DNA from: Pseudonocardiales bacterium | GTDB lineage: Bacteria > Actinomycetota > Actinomycetes > Mycobacteriales > Pseudonocardiaceae | Reading direction: 5' to 3' | Assembly (NCBI GenBank): GCA_019241525.1 | Contig: JAFAWY010000080.1 | Coordinates: 1 to 64,000 of the forward strand | DNA: 64,000 bases | Shown: positions 56,644 through 64,000 of the stretch, piece by piece | Layout: each line of letters starts with the position of its first letter | How positions within the stretch are numbered: position 1 is the stretch's first letter | The notes under the pieces: model-generated | Databases searched by the model: none | What the model saw: the letters and a program-made list of their open reading frames with translations, nothing else | What the model was told of the DNA's origin: nothing | Made by a program: the position numbers and the translations under genes

Positions 56644-58365
56644 ATGCCCCAGTTGCGTGTCGCTTTGGCCCAGGTGAATCCGTGCGTCGGTGATATTCCA
56701 AGTAATACGGCGCGAATCTCCGCGGGTTGCCGGGAAGCTGCCGCCGCCGGTGCCCATCTCGCGGTTTTCGGGGAGATGGCGCTAACCGGTTACCCGGTTG
56801 AGGACCTGGCGTTCCGGGAGTCATTCGTTGCCGCGTCGGTACGCGCTCTGCGGGCGCTGGCAAGGCAGCTGGTTGACGATGGCTGCGGTGCGCTAGCTGT
56901 CGTAGTCGGGTACCTGGATTCCGACGCTCACGGTCCGCGCAATGCGGCAGCGGTGTTACACCGCGGTCAGGTGGTTGGCCGCCAGTTCAAGCATCACCTG
57001 CCCAATTACGGTGTGTTCGACGAACGCCGCTACTTCATTTCTGGCACCACGTTGACCGTCTTCCGGCTGCATGGCCTGGAAATCGGGATGGTGATCTGCG
57101 AAGACCTGTGGCAGGAGGGTGGTCCAGTCACCGCCCTGGCCCAAGCCGGGGTCGACCTGTTGGTGTCGCCCAACGCGTCACCCTATGAACGCAACAAGGA
57201 CGACACCCGGCTGGCGCTGGTGGCTGGCCGCGCCACCGAGGCAGGTGTGCCGCTAGCCTACGCAAACCTGGTGGGCGGCCAGGACGAGTTGGTTTTCGAC
57301 GGTGACTCGATGGTCGTCGACGGCCACGGTGAGTTGCTGGCGCGAGCGCCACAGTTCGTCGAGCAACTGCTCCTCTATGACTTCGATCTGCCCGGTGACT
57401 CATCCAGGGGGGTCGGTCAATACGCCGGCCTGAACGTCGATCGCATCGTGCTGACCCACGATCCACTGCCGGCGTACCCACCTGTACCGGCGGTACCCGC
57501 CCCCGAGCCGCTGTTCGACGAGGCCGAGGTGTGGGGCGCGCTGGTGACCGGCCTGCGTGATTACGCGCGCAAAAACGCCTTCCAGTCCGTGGTGCTGGGT
57601 CTATCCGGCGGAATCGACTCTGCAGTCTGTGCTGCCTTAGCGGTCGACGCATTCGGCGCCGACGCGGTGTACGGGCTGTCCATGCCCTCGTCGTATTCCT
57701 CCTCGCATTCCCAGACCGATGCCGCCGACCTCGCCGAGCGCACCGGGTTGCATTTCCGGGTGCGGTCGATCGCCGACATGGTCGAGGTATTCGTGCGCGA
57801 ACTGGGACTAACCGGCATCGCTGAGGAGAATGTGCAGGCGCGCTGCCGCGGGGTGACACTGATGGCACTATCCAATCAGCATGGTCATCTGGTGCTAGCC
57901 ACCGGCAACAAATCCGAGCTCGCGGTGGGATATTCGACGATCTACGGCGACGCAGTGGGTGGCTTCGCACCGATCAAGGATGTACCGAAAAGCGCAGTGT
58001 GGGCGCTGGCGCGGTGGCGCAACGCCGTGGCCGATAAGCGCGGGGAGATCCCTCCTATCCCACCGAACTCCATCAGCAAGCCACCGTCGGCTGAGCTGCG
58101 GCCTGGCCAGCTGGATACCGACTCGTTGCCCGACTACCAGTTGCTCGATGAGATACTCGACGGCTACGTCGAGGGTGACCGTGGGTTCGGCGACTTGGTG
58201 GCGTCGGGCTTCTCCCCCGAGGTCGTGGAGCAAATCGTGCGCATGGTGGATGCCGCCGAATACAAACGCAGGCAGTACCCACCCGGTACGAAGATCACCT
58301 TGAAGGCGTTCGGTCGAGATCGCCGGCTCCCCATTACCAACCGCTGGCGTGAGCGCGCCCCGTAG
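56644..58365 (+). CDS. nadE: Glutamine-dependent NAD+ synthetase
   Basis: The 573-residue enzyme amidates deamido-NAD using glutamine. An N-terminal nitrilase-like glutaminase domain has the triad E in AVFGEMALTGYP, K in FKHHLPNYGVFDE and C in VICEDLWQEGG; the C-terminal synthetase has VLGLSGGIDSAVCAALA and the ATP site. It is the shorter (about 570-residue) form, not the 680-residue mycobacterial one. Divergent from caeA. Confidence 0.94.
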   Translation: MPQLRVALAQVNPCVGDIPSNTARISAGCREAAAAGAHLAVFGEMALTGYPVEDLAFRESFVAASVRALRALARQLVDDGCGALAVVVGYLDSDAHGPRNAAAVLHRGQVVGRQFKHHLPNYGVFDERRYFISGTTLTVFRLHGLEIGMVICEDLWQEGGPVTALAQAGVDLLVSPNASPYERNKDDTRLALVAGRATEAGVPLAYANLVGGQDELVFDGDSMVVDGHGELLARAPQFVEQLLLYDFDLPGDSSRGVGQYAGLNVDRIVLTHDPLPAYPPVPAVPAPEPLFDEAEVWGALVTGLRDYARKNAFQSVVLGLSGGIDSAVCAALAVDAFGADAVYGLSMPSSYSSSHSQTDAADLAERTGLHFRVRSIADMVEVFVRELGLTGIAEENVQARCRGVTLMALSNQHGHLVLATGNKSELAVGYSTIYGDAVGGFAPIKDVPKSAVWALARWRNAVADKRGEIPPIPPNSISKPPSAELRPGQLDTDSLPDYQLLDEILDGYVEGDRGFGDLVASGFSPEVVEQIVRMVDAAEYKRRQYPPGTKITLKAFGRDRRLPITNRWRERAP

Positions 58366-58555
58366 GCGAACCCGAGTCCGCACTCCGCGCCCCCAGGATC
58401 GGCGCCAGCAGTCTCCTTGGCACTACCAAGGCAAGCTGTGAGCCTCGTCGCACGCTCATGCCGGGTCCGAAAATCGGTGTCAGGCTTGTGGCATAAGCAA
58501 CCCCGCATGACCCGGGGACCGGCGACGAACGGCCGGCCTCGAGGGAGGACGGTCA

Positions 58556-59422
58556 ATGATGACCGCAGCTGCTGCCCGCTCGCCGCTTAACGGCGGGCCG
58601 ACGCGACCCGGCGAACCCGTCAAGCGGATCCGCGTTCAAGACCTCTGGACGGCCAAACGGCGCGGCGAGAAGTGGGCGATGCTCACTGCGTACGACTACT
58701 CCACCGCCGCGCTGCTCGACGCCGCCGGGATCCCGGTCCTGCTGGTCGGCGATTCGGCAGCAAACGTCGTCTATGGCTACGACACCACGGTCCCGGTGAC
58801 CGTCGATGAGCTGGTACCGCTGGTGCGTGGAGTCGTCCGCGGAGCCCGGCGGGCGCTCGTCGTCGCTGACCTGCCCTTCGGCTCTTACCAGTCCTCCCCT
58901 GCCCAGGCCCTGGATACTGCCGCCCGTTTCTTGAAGGAGGCCGGTGCGCATGCCGTGAAGCTCGAGGGCGGCCGTCGCGTGGTTACCCAGGTCGAGGCAC
59001 TTGTCGCGGCAGGCGTGCCGGTAATGGGCCATCTCGGGCTAACCCCGCAGTCGGTTCATGCGATGGGCGGGTACTCGGTACAAGGCCGGGGCGAACAGGG
59101 TGAGTTGTTGCTTGACGACGCCAAAGCCTTGGAGGCCGCAGGTGCCTTCGCCATCGTTTTAGAGGTCATCCCGACGGACTTGGCTGCGCAGGTCACTGCA
59201 GTGACGAGCGTGCCCACCATCGGCATCGGGGCCGGCCCGGCCTGCGATGCTCAGGTCCTGGTGTGGCAGGACATGGCGGCGTTCCGGGTACCCGGCGGTG
59301 GCGCTCCCAAGTTCGTCAAGACCTACGCCGAGCTGGGTGATCGGTTACGTGAAGCAGCACATCACTTCGCCGAGGAAGTCCGCTCGGGTGTCTACCCAGG
59401 CCCCCAACACGCATACCACTGA
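58556..59422 (+). CDS. panB: 3-methyl-2-oxobutanoate hydroxymethyltransferase
   Basis: The 288-residue enzyme makes ketopantoate from 2-oxoisovalerate and methylene-tetrahydrofolate. It shows [60 protein letters not shown] and FAIVLEVIP with metal and substrate residues. ATG 58556 (or 58559) follows GGGAGGAC. Matches Rv2225 in position. Confidence 0.95.
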   Translation: MMTAAAARSPLNGGPTRPGEPVKRIRVQDLWTAKRRGEKWAMLTAYDYSTAALLDAAGIPVLLVGDSAANVVYGYDTTVPVTVDELVPLVRGVVRGARRALVVADLPFGSYQSSPAQALDTAARFLKEAGAHAVKLEGGRRVVTQVEALVAAGVPVMGHLGLTPQSVHAMGGYSVQGRGEQGELLLDDAKALEAAGAFAIVLEVIPTDLAAQVTAVTSVPTIGIGAGPACDAQVLVWQDMAAFRVPGGGAPKFVKTYAELGDRLREAAHHFAEEVRSGVYPGPQHAYH

Positions 59423-59449
59423 TCGCCTCTCCCCTCCCATCCTCCTCTA

Positions 59450-59615
59450 CCGGCATGTCGCGTCTCCATGTCGGTTGTGTCGTGCGCCCGTGAACGGTGT
59501 GTCGCGTATCTGTGATCTGGCACCGCGGTTGTGCGAGCCCGACACAGTGAACATAAGCGCACGACACACGGGACACGGAGCCGCGACACGCCTGGTGAGA
59601 GGCACGACACGCCAG
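59450..59615. repeat. CGACAC/GTGTCG repeat region between panB and the T4SS-like operon
   Basis: At least four GTGTCG/TGTCGC units on the left (59456-59512) and five CGACAC/GACACG units on the right (59538-59612) form a dense array with both orientations, so the two halves can pair to a long imperfect hairpin. One 20-bp part (GCGACACGCC-GGTGAG) is almost identical to 51284-51300. It lies between convergent panB and the gene at 59651, so it may also act as a terminator. Confidence 0.65.
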
Positions 59616-59650
59616 CCGAAGCGGCTGGGGGAACGAGAAGGCGGCATGGA

Positions 59651-60055
59651 TCAGGGACTGATGGCCCGCGGTTGATGGAATATCGGGTCGAGGCATGGCA
59701 CCAGGACCTTTGTGGACTGCGGATCTGCTACCACGGAGTCGTTCCTATCCCGGTACACCAACTCGCCACTGCTGTCGATCTCCAGCAGGTAGCCCGCCTC
59801 CGCCAGCTGGCTTTCGTCCAGATCAACCAGCCGCTCGGCGCGGCTGGGTACCACCCGGTAGATGGGCCACGGGAGATCATCGTAGGTCCGATGCAGCTCA
59901 TCGAGGAGATAGGCCATCTGCTGCTGCCACGGCAAGGGCATCGACTCGGCCAGTGACCGGGGCAACACGACATAACTTTCGTCGACGCCCAGCTTGGCCC
60001 GCTCAAGATGATCCCGTAGCGGTCGAGGGATCGGATCCGACGCGTGCACCGTCAC
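59651..60055 (-). CDS. Conserved hypothetical protein downstream of NlpC/P60 gene
   Basis: The 134-residue protein begins MTVHASDPIPRPLRDHLERA, contains WQQQMAYLLDELHRTYDDLPWPIYRVVPSRAER, and a C-terminal LVYRDRNDSVVADPQ; it is soluble and has no recognised fold. GTG at 60055, nine bp after the NlpC/P60 stop, so it is the last gene of the minus-strand operon. Similar proteins with LxELHRxYxxLxWPxYR are common in this position in Pseudonocardiaceae as far as I recall. Confidence 0.72.
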   Translation of the reverse strand: MTVHASDPIPRPLRDHLERAKLGVDESYVVLPRSLAESMPLPWQQQMAYLLDELHRTYDDLPWPIYRVVPSRAERLVDLDESQLAEAGYLLEIDSSGELVYRDRNDSVVADPQSTKVLVPCLDPIFHQPRAISP

Positions 60056-60064
60056 CTCCAGATG

Positions 60065-61069
60065 TCAGGCCCTCGAGACCGGCACCCCAGGCCGGACTGC
60101 GAGCGGCATCAACTCAGGCTCGTTGAAACTCACGGCTCGTTGCCGCAGCGGTACCGTTTGGTTCGCCGCCTCAACCATGCGACCGTTGCCCAGATACATC
60201 GCGACATGGTGGATGCTATCCGGGTTCGAGGTGTCGTAGCCCCAAAACAGCAGGTCCCCCGGCTGCGCTTGACGCACCGGCAACTGCGCACCGGCCCAAT
60301 ACTGCTGGCGCGCCACTCGAGGAAGTGTGATCCCTGCCGCCTGGTAAGCACGCAACATCAGCCCCGAACAGTCGTAGGCATTGGGTCCGGTAGCGCCCCA
60401 GACATAGGGCTTCCCCACCTCGCCCAACGCGAACTCGATTGCCCGGCCGGCAAGCTCGGAAGGCGCCGGCAGCGGCGTAGTGCACGAAGCACGGACGTAC
60501 TGGGTGACGTCCCCGCCCACGGTACTGATTACATTGACCGCTAACGGCTCCCACTGGTGGTAACGCAACGGGAAAGCCGACCGCTCGATATCTTGCGCCG
60601 TATCGCCCGGCCGCTGGGTTTCCCAACCGGGCACCCGCAGCAGCACGTCGTAAAACTTGTTGATCTCGTATACCGGATCGGTAACCTGCGCCACGGTGCC
60701 CCACCCCTGCGAGGGGCGCATCTGAAAGATGCCCAGCGAGTCACGGTCACCGTAGTGCAGATTGTGCAGTCGGGACTCCGTCATACCCGCCTGAATGGCG
60801 ATCTGCCAGGCCCGCGGCGGAAGTCCCCGTTGCTTACCAATCGCGATAATGAGTTCGGCGATAGCACGCTGTTCCGGATCCAGGTCGCTGACCCGGACGG
60901 CCACCGGGGGTAGTTCATGCGGATCGGTGGACGCGAGGACTGACCCGCAGGGCGCGCCAAACATGAAGTCGCCCGAACCGACGACACCCAGCAGCGATGC
61001 GATCGCAGCCACCGCGATGAGGCCGCCTAGCAAGCCGACTACCAGCAGGCCGACCAGCCACCGCCGCAT
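60065..61069 (-). CDS. Lytic transglycosylase-like plus NlpC/P60 cell-wall hydrolase (VirB1-like)
   Basis: The 334-residue protein has an N-terminal TM anchor (about 3-30), a transglycosylase-like region with E98 in QAGMTESRLHNLHYGDRDS and LGIFQMRPSQGWG, and a C-terminal NlpC/P60 domain with C234 in YDCSGLMLRAYQ, H288 in HHVAMYLGNG and E300. A two-activity peptidoglycan hydrolase of this kind (lytic transglycosylase fused to endopeptidase) is the typical Gram-positive VirB1-like component of conjugative systems. ATG 61069 lies two bases after the stop of the upstream gene. Confidence 0.85.
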   Translation of the reverse strand: MRRWLVGLLVVGLLGGLIAVAAIASLLGVVGSGDFMFGAPCGSVLASTDPHELPPVAVRVSDLDPEQRAIAELIIAIGKQRGLPPRAWQIAIQAGMTESRLHNLHYGDRDSLGIFQMRPSQGWGTVAQVTDPVYEINKFYDVLLRVPGWETQRPGDTAQDIERSAFPLRYHQWEPLAVNVISTVGGDVTQYVRASCTTPLPAPSELAGRAIEFALGEVGKPYVWGATGPNAYDCSGLMLRAYQAAGITLPRVARQQYWAGAQLPVRQAQPGDLLFWGYDTSNPDSIHHVAMYLGNGRMVEAANQTVPLRQRAVSFNEPELMPLAVRPGVPVSRA

Positions 61070-61071
61070 GC

Positions 61072-61656
61072 TCAGCCGGCCTGTTCGTAGCTGGCGACTC
61101 GCCAGCCGGCCGGAGTGGAGACCACCAGCAGGCGCACGACCATCGCCGTAGTGGGCACGTCCACCTCAGCTGAACCAGCGCCCACGCTGACTGTCCGTGG
61201 CGCATCGATGATCTGCGCCACCGGCACGTTCGCCGGGTCTATCGAGCGCAGTTGGGGAAACAGGTCGTCGGTCGTGAAGGGTCGTAGCTGCTCTACCCAC
61301 TGCTCCGACGTAGTGCCTTTGCGTACGGTGAGAAACGCCTGCACCCAGGACCGCGCAACGGTAAGCGCAGCAGCCGGGGCCGGAGCGCTCGGAGCCGTAG
61401 CGCGAGTCGCCCGGTGACCGCCGGCGCCGGCTAATGCTGTCGTCGACGCTGAGGCGGACGCGGTGGCTCCTGGACTGTGCGATGGCGCTGTGCGGGCGGT
61501 GCCAACCGGATGCCCGCGAGGCAGCACCGTCCCAAGCCCGACGGCGACAATCACCGCGACGAGCAGAGTCCCGGCGAGGTGCGCGGGCGAACGTACCGGC
61601 CAGCCCCATACTTTGCGGTAGACGGCCGCCCGGCCGCGGTGAGTACGGATCGGCAC
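61072..61656 (-). CDS. Single-pass protein with VirB8/NTF2-like C-terminal domain
   Basis: The 194-residue protein has a cytoplasmic N-terminus, a TM helix (about 27-45, GTLLVAVIVAVGLGTVLP), a Ser/Thr/Ala-rich linker (about 50-95) and a C-terminal domain of about 95 residues (VARSWVQAFLTVRKGTTSEQ... MVVRLLVVSTPAGWRVASY). Position and topology fit TcpC/VirB8-type assembly factors, whose NTF2-like domain builds the T4SS core; the fold is inferred from pattern, not certain. GTG 61656. Confidence 0.6.
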   Translation of the reverse strand: MPIRTHRGRAAVYRKVWGWPVRSPAHLAGTLLVAVIVAVGLGTVLPRGHPVGTARTAPSHSPGATASASASTTALAGAGGHRATRATAPSAPAPAAALTVARSWVQAFLTVRKGTTSEQWVEQLRPFTTDDLFPQLRSIDPANVPVAQIIDAPRTVSVGAGSAEVDVPTTAMVVRLLVVSTPAGWRVASYEQAG

Positions 61657-61671
61657 TGCACTGGCCCCTGG

Positions 61672-63597
61672 TCAGTCGCTCGTCGGAACGTCGTCAGTGC
61701 TCTTCGCCTCTGAGGCGCCGGGCGTGTTCTGCGCGCCCATCTCCAGTCCACCCGACGGTCGGTACACCACCCACACCGGCCGTCCTGCTACCTCCTCCAG
61801 TTCAGCTGGCCGAGGTGTGGCCCGCGATTCGCTGACCGCCGAAGGTACGTACACCGGCTCCTCGCTAGTGCGGGGGCGCCGCCCTAGGCTGAACCCGGCC
61901 GGCATTGCTGCCAACCGGTCTGGGCGCAGCGCGCTCTTGGCAGGTCCATCGAGCGCTGGACGGTCGTGCTCCTGGCTGGCAGCACCACCAGGGCCGAACA
62001 GCGGGATCCGCGCCGAAACACCTGGAATGCGATCGTCCCGCTCGGCTGGCAGCACCACCGATGCACCAGCTTCGGGACGCATCACGCCCCCAGTTGTGGC
62101 GTCGGCCGCTGCCGCCCCGGATTCCGCGTCGGCAGTGCGGGCCTCCTCCCAGAACCGTTCCGACGCGCTGGCATCGACACCGGGCCGGCGGCGCCGGAGC
62201 CTGGCCAGCACACCCGGCGGAGCGGCAGGCAGCCCACCACCCACCGCCCCGACCGCCAATTCGGTCATCTGCCACATTCGCCGGACCGGGCGGGCGACGA
62301 GCAACATCACCAATGTGATCATTCCGGCGAGCAGCATCTGCGCGAGCACTGAGATGTTGCGCGACGGATCGAACACCCACACCATCACCAACGTGTGCAG
62401 CGCGGCCAGCGCCGAGAGCACCACGATGTTGAGCACCGCCGCACCCACCGCGCGACCGACACCACGAAGCAGGTCGTGGTGCAAGATGGCAATCAGACCG
62501 ATGATCGGTCCGAGCAGGATCACCACCCGCAGCAGTACCTGAGCCAGCAGCAAGGCCGCTTGAGCGAGCAGCTGGAACATCCCGAACATCACCGCTTGCA
62601 ATGCGGCGAGAAAACCCACACCGATCCGGTTGCCATCTATGCCTTGGAAGTAGCCGTAGGCACTGCCCGTCCGATCGGCAATAGATTTGTACTCCTGCTT
62701 TTTGCGATCGGCGACACCCGACTTTGGATCGTCCGCTCCGGCTGCAATCTCCTGTTTGGTGTACGCCTGCGCGCGAACCAGATCGCGACCCAGCTGGACA
62801 GCCTGCGGGCCGTCTGGAGAGCCGAACTCACCGCGCAGCCAGTTGCGGTAGATGATCTGCTCGTGCAGCAGTGTCGGCAATGCGTCACGCTGGGCGATAC
62901 CGACCTCGTGCAGGAATCCGCTGCGTACTTGGTTGCTGCCTTCAACCAGGACGCCGTCCAGCACGTCCGTATAGAGCAGCGGCGTCAGGTAGGTCGCGGC
63001 AGCCAGCCAGATACCCGCCAGCGCCCAGGCCGCCCGTTTACTCACCGTAGCGAGGTCGCCGCGCCAGATCGACCGGAACAGCACGATTGCCAGCAGTATC
63101 GCGATCAGCCCGAACCAGGGCGCATAGACGCTGTCATACAGGGCCACCGTGCCGGAGACGATCAGATCATTCAGCGGGGCTAGCAGTCCCCCGTCACCGA
63201 GCGCGTAGTGCAGTCCGTTGGTGGCACCGACGATCACCTTGCCGATGTCAAACAGCAGGTTGCCCGTCCAGGTGTCGATCACCGCGTTGGGGTTGCGCAG
63301 GCCCGAGGGGCCGCATCCCAGGTCGTAGGTGTGCCAGACCAGCCCTGCGTAGCCAACCTCGGCGTAGACGCTGTTGGGAGCACCCGCTTGCAGCGGCGTC
63401 GGGTCTATCGCCCCGACCATGCCGGACCCGGGCCGTTCCGGATTGGGCGCTTGCTTGCAGTCGTCGACACCTGGGACCTGCGCCAGCGCCGTTGACCCCA
63501 GCGCGGTGGAGGAGCCAACCAACGCTATGGCCAGCACCAGCCCAACAAGCGTGAGCAGGGAGCCGATCCGCCTATTGCGCAGGACCCGGATTGTCAT
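61672..63597 (-). CDS. Polytopic VirB6/TrbL-like membrane protein
   Basis: The 641-residue protein starts with a signal-like helix (LLTLVGLVLAIALVGSSTALGS), then six or so TM helices between about residues 150 and 445 (for example FGLIAILLAIVLFRSIW, LLAQVLLRVVILLGPIIGLIAIL and LAGMITLVMLLVARPVRR), and ends with a roughly 190-residue charged, proline-rich cytoplasmic tail. This is the VirB6/TrbL pattern of the T4SS inner-membrane channel and is close to the type found in actinobacterial conjugation loci. Its ATG overlaps the stop of the upstream gene (ATGA). Confidence 0.72.
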   Translation of the reverse strand: MTIRVLRNRRIGSLLTLVGLVLAIALVGSSTALGSTALAQVPGVDDCKQAPNPERPGSGMVGAIDPTPLQAGAPNSVYAEVGYAGLVWHTYDLGCGPSGLRNPNAVIDTWTGNLLFDIGKVIVGATNGLHYALGDGGLLAPLNDLIVSGTVALYDSVYAPWFGLIAILLAIVLFRSIWRGDLATVSKRAAWALAGIWLAAATYLTPLLYTDVLDGVLVEGSNQVRSGFLHEVGIAQRDALPTLLHEQIIYRNWLRGEFGSPDGPQAVQLGRDLVRAQAYTKQEIAAGADDPKSGVADRKKQEYKSIADRTGSAYGYFQGIDGNRIGVGFLAALQAVMFGMFQLLAQAALLLAQVLLRVVILLGPIIGLIAILHHDLLRGVGRAVGAAVLNIVVLSALAALHTLVMVWVFDPSRNISVLAQMLLAGMITLVMLLVARPVRRMWQMTELAVGAVGGGLPAAPPGVLARLRRRRPGVDASASERFWEEARTADAESGAAAADATTGGVMRPEAGASVVLPAERDDRIPGVSARIPLFGPGGAASQEHDRPALDGPAKSALRPDRLAAMPAGFSLGRRPRTSEEPVYVPSAVSESRATPRPAELEEVAGRPVWVVYRPSGGLEMGAQNTPGASEAKSTDDVPTSD

Positions 63598-64000
63598 GCT
63601 CCCGCCCTCACCGCGCCTGCTGGACCGATCCCGTTATGCACCGCGCCGGAGCGCTCGCCAGACACCAGCTCGGTTCCGCGGGGCAGTTCCGCGGCATGGA
63701 GATCACCGCGGAGAGCATCAGGCGTGGTGTCCAGTGCCGCGCACAGGTGCTGCAAGTGAGCGCCGGAGAAATCCACCCGGATCCGCTCCACCCCGCCGGC
63801 ACCGTCAGCGAAGATGAACTGCCGCGGGGAACGATCCCGTTCGGTGTCGGGCCGGTCACCGCCAGGGCGGCGCCCCAGTGACGCAACCACCTGCTCATAG
63901 CCTGCCCCGACCGGTACCTTGAGCAGGCGAAGCGCGTCAGACTGCGCGGGTCCGTCGTCGAGCCTGCCCACGAATACCGAGTCCAGTAACGACACGAAGC
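63594..64000 (-). CDS. Partial hypothetical protein of the T4SS-like operon (5' end beyond right edge)
   Basis: The frame continues through the right edge (possible in-frame GTG at 63995, but not convincing as a start), so only the C-terminal 135 residues are seen: SLLDSVFVGRLDDGPAQS, then RLLKVPVGAGYEQVVASLGRR, QFIFADGAGGVERIRVDFSG and HLQHLCAALDTTPDALRGD. No family is assigned. The stop overlaps the start of the VirB6-like gene, so it belongs to the same operon. An ATPase gene of VirB4 type would be expected further upstream, outside the window. Confidence 0.6.
   Translation of the reverse strand, partial: FVSLLDSVFVGRLDDGPAQSDALRLLKVPVGAGYEQVVASLGRRPGGDRPDTERDRSPRQFIFADGAGGVERIRVDFSGAHLQHLCAALDTTPDALRGDLHAAELPRGTELVSGERSGAVHNGIGPAGAVRAGA

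Noticed and set aside
1-64000. CRISPR array or rRNA/tRNA genes
   Set aside because: No regularly spaced 20-40 bp repeats with unique spacers and no conserved rRNA or tRNA segments were found on either strand.

Overview
The window looks like chromosome of a high-GC actinobacterium, probably of the Pseudonocardiales. It carries the cytochrome bc1-aa3 genes qcrCAB/ctaCEF, phosphatidylinositol mannoside synthesis, two-lipoyl E2, lipBA and a GlnR-box glnA. From about 7.2 kb to 59.4 kb the gene order follows (from memory) the Mycobacterium tuberculosis block Rv2182c to Rv2225: acyltransferase, fadD15, pimB', NlpC/P60 proteins, trpD, ctaE-qcrCAB, ctaF/ctaC, asnB, erpA, cobU-cobT-cobS, ilvE, gcvT, pepA, lpd, sucB/dlaT, lipB, lipA, glnA1, glnE, glnA2, caeA/hip1, panB. 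No tRNA, rRNA or CRISPR array was seen.

Region 1 (1-7.2 kb) is accessory. Four tightly overlapping genes on the minus strand (excisionase-like HTH protein, a 50-residue protein, a zinc-ribbon protein, and a protein running off the left edge) face a GntR/UTRA regulator and a 2-oxoglutarate/Fe(II) oxygenase. This resembles the regulatory end of an actinomycete integrative and conjugative element. It is followed by about 2.5 kb of decayed DNA containing an IS256-family transposase pseudogene, then an orphan sensor histidine kinase and a 3 x 11 bp iteron-like array.

Region 2 (7.2-24 kb) covers envelope and respiration: PlsC, FadD15, PimB', two paralogous secreted NlpC/P60 endopeptidases (the first behind a c-di-AMP/ydaO-type riboswitch), TrpD, a receiver-like protein, and the bc1-aa3 supercomplex genes on both strands. 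Region 3 (24-43 kb) covers AsnB, ErpA, cobalamin nucleotide-loop assembly (CobU, CobT, CobS), IlvE, a galT-galK pair, GcvT, PepA, and 2-oxoacid dehydrogenase/lipoate genes (Lpd, E2, LipB, LipA, with an SDR between lipB and lipA).

Region 4 (43-59.5 kb) is nitrogen metabolism: glnA1 behind a four-element GlnR box and followed by a strong terminator, then glnE, a glutamine amidotransferase and glnA2. After these come the divergent lprG-p55 lipid export pair, the CaeA/Hip1 protease, NadE and PanB. The glnE-glnA2 interval holds a decayed GNAT acetyltransferase gene that ends at a 62-bp near-perfect inverted repeat, plus CGACAC-type repeats that recur after panB.

Region 5 (59.6-64 kb) is a compact minus-strand operon. 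It encodes a lytic-transglycosylase/NlpC-P60 protein (VirB1-like), a single-pass protein with a VirB8/NTF2-like tail (inferred), a polytopic VirB6/TrbL-like protein and a partial upstream gene. It looks like the edge of a type IV secretion-like locus with no mobility genes in view. It is the least explained multi-gene system here, together with the GntR-oxygenase cassette.
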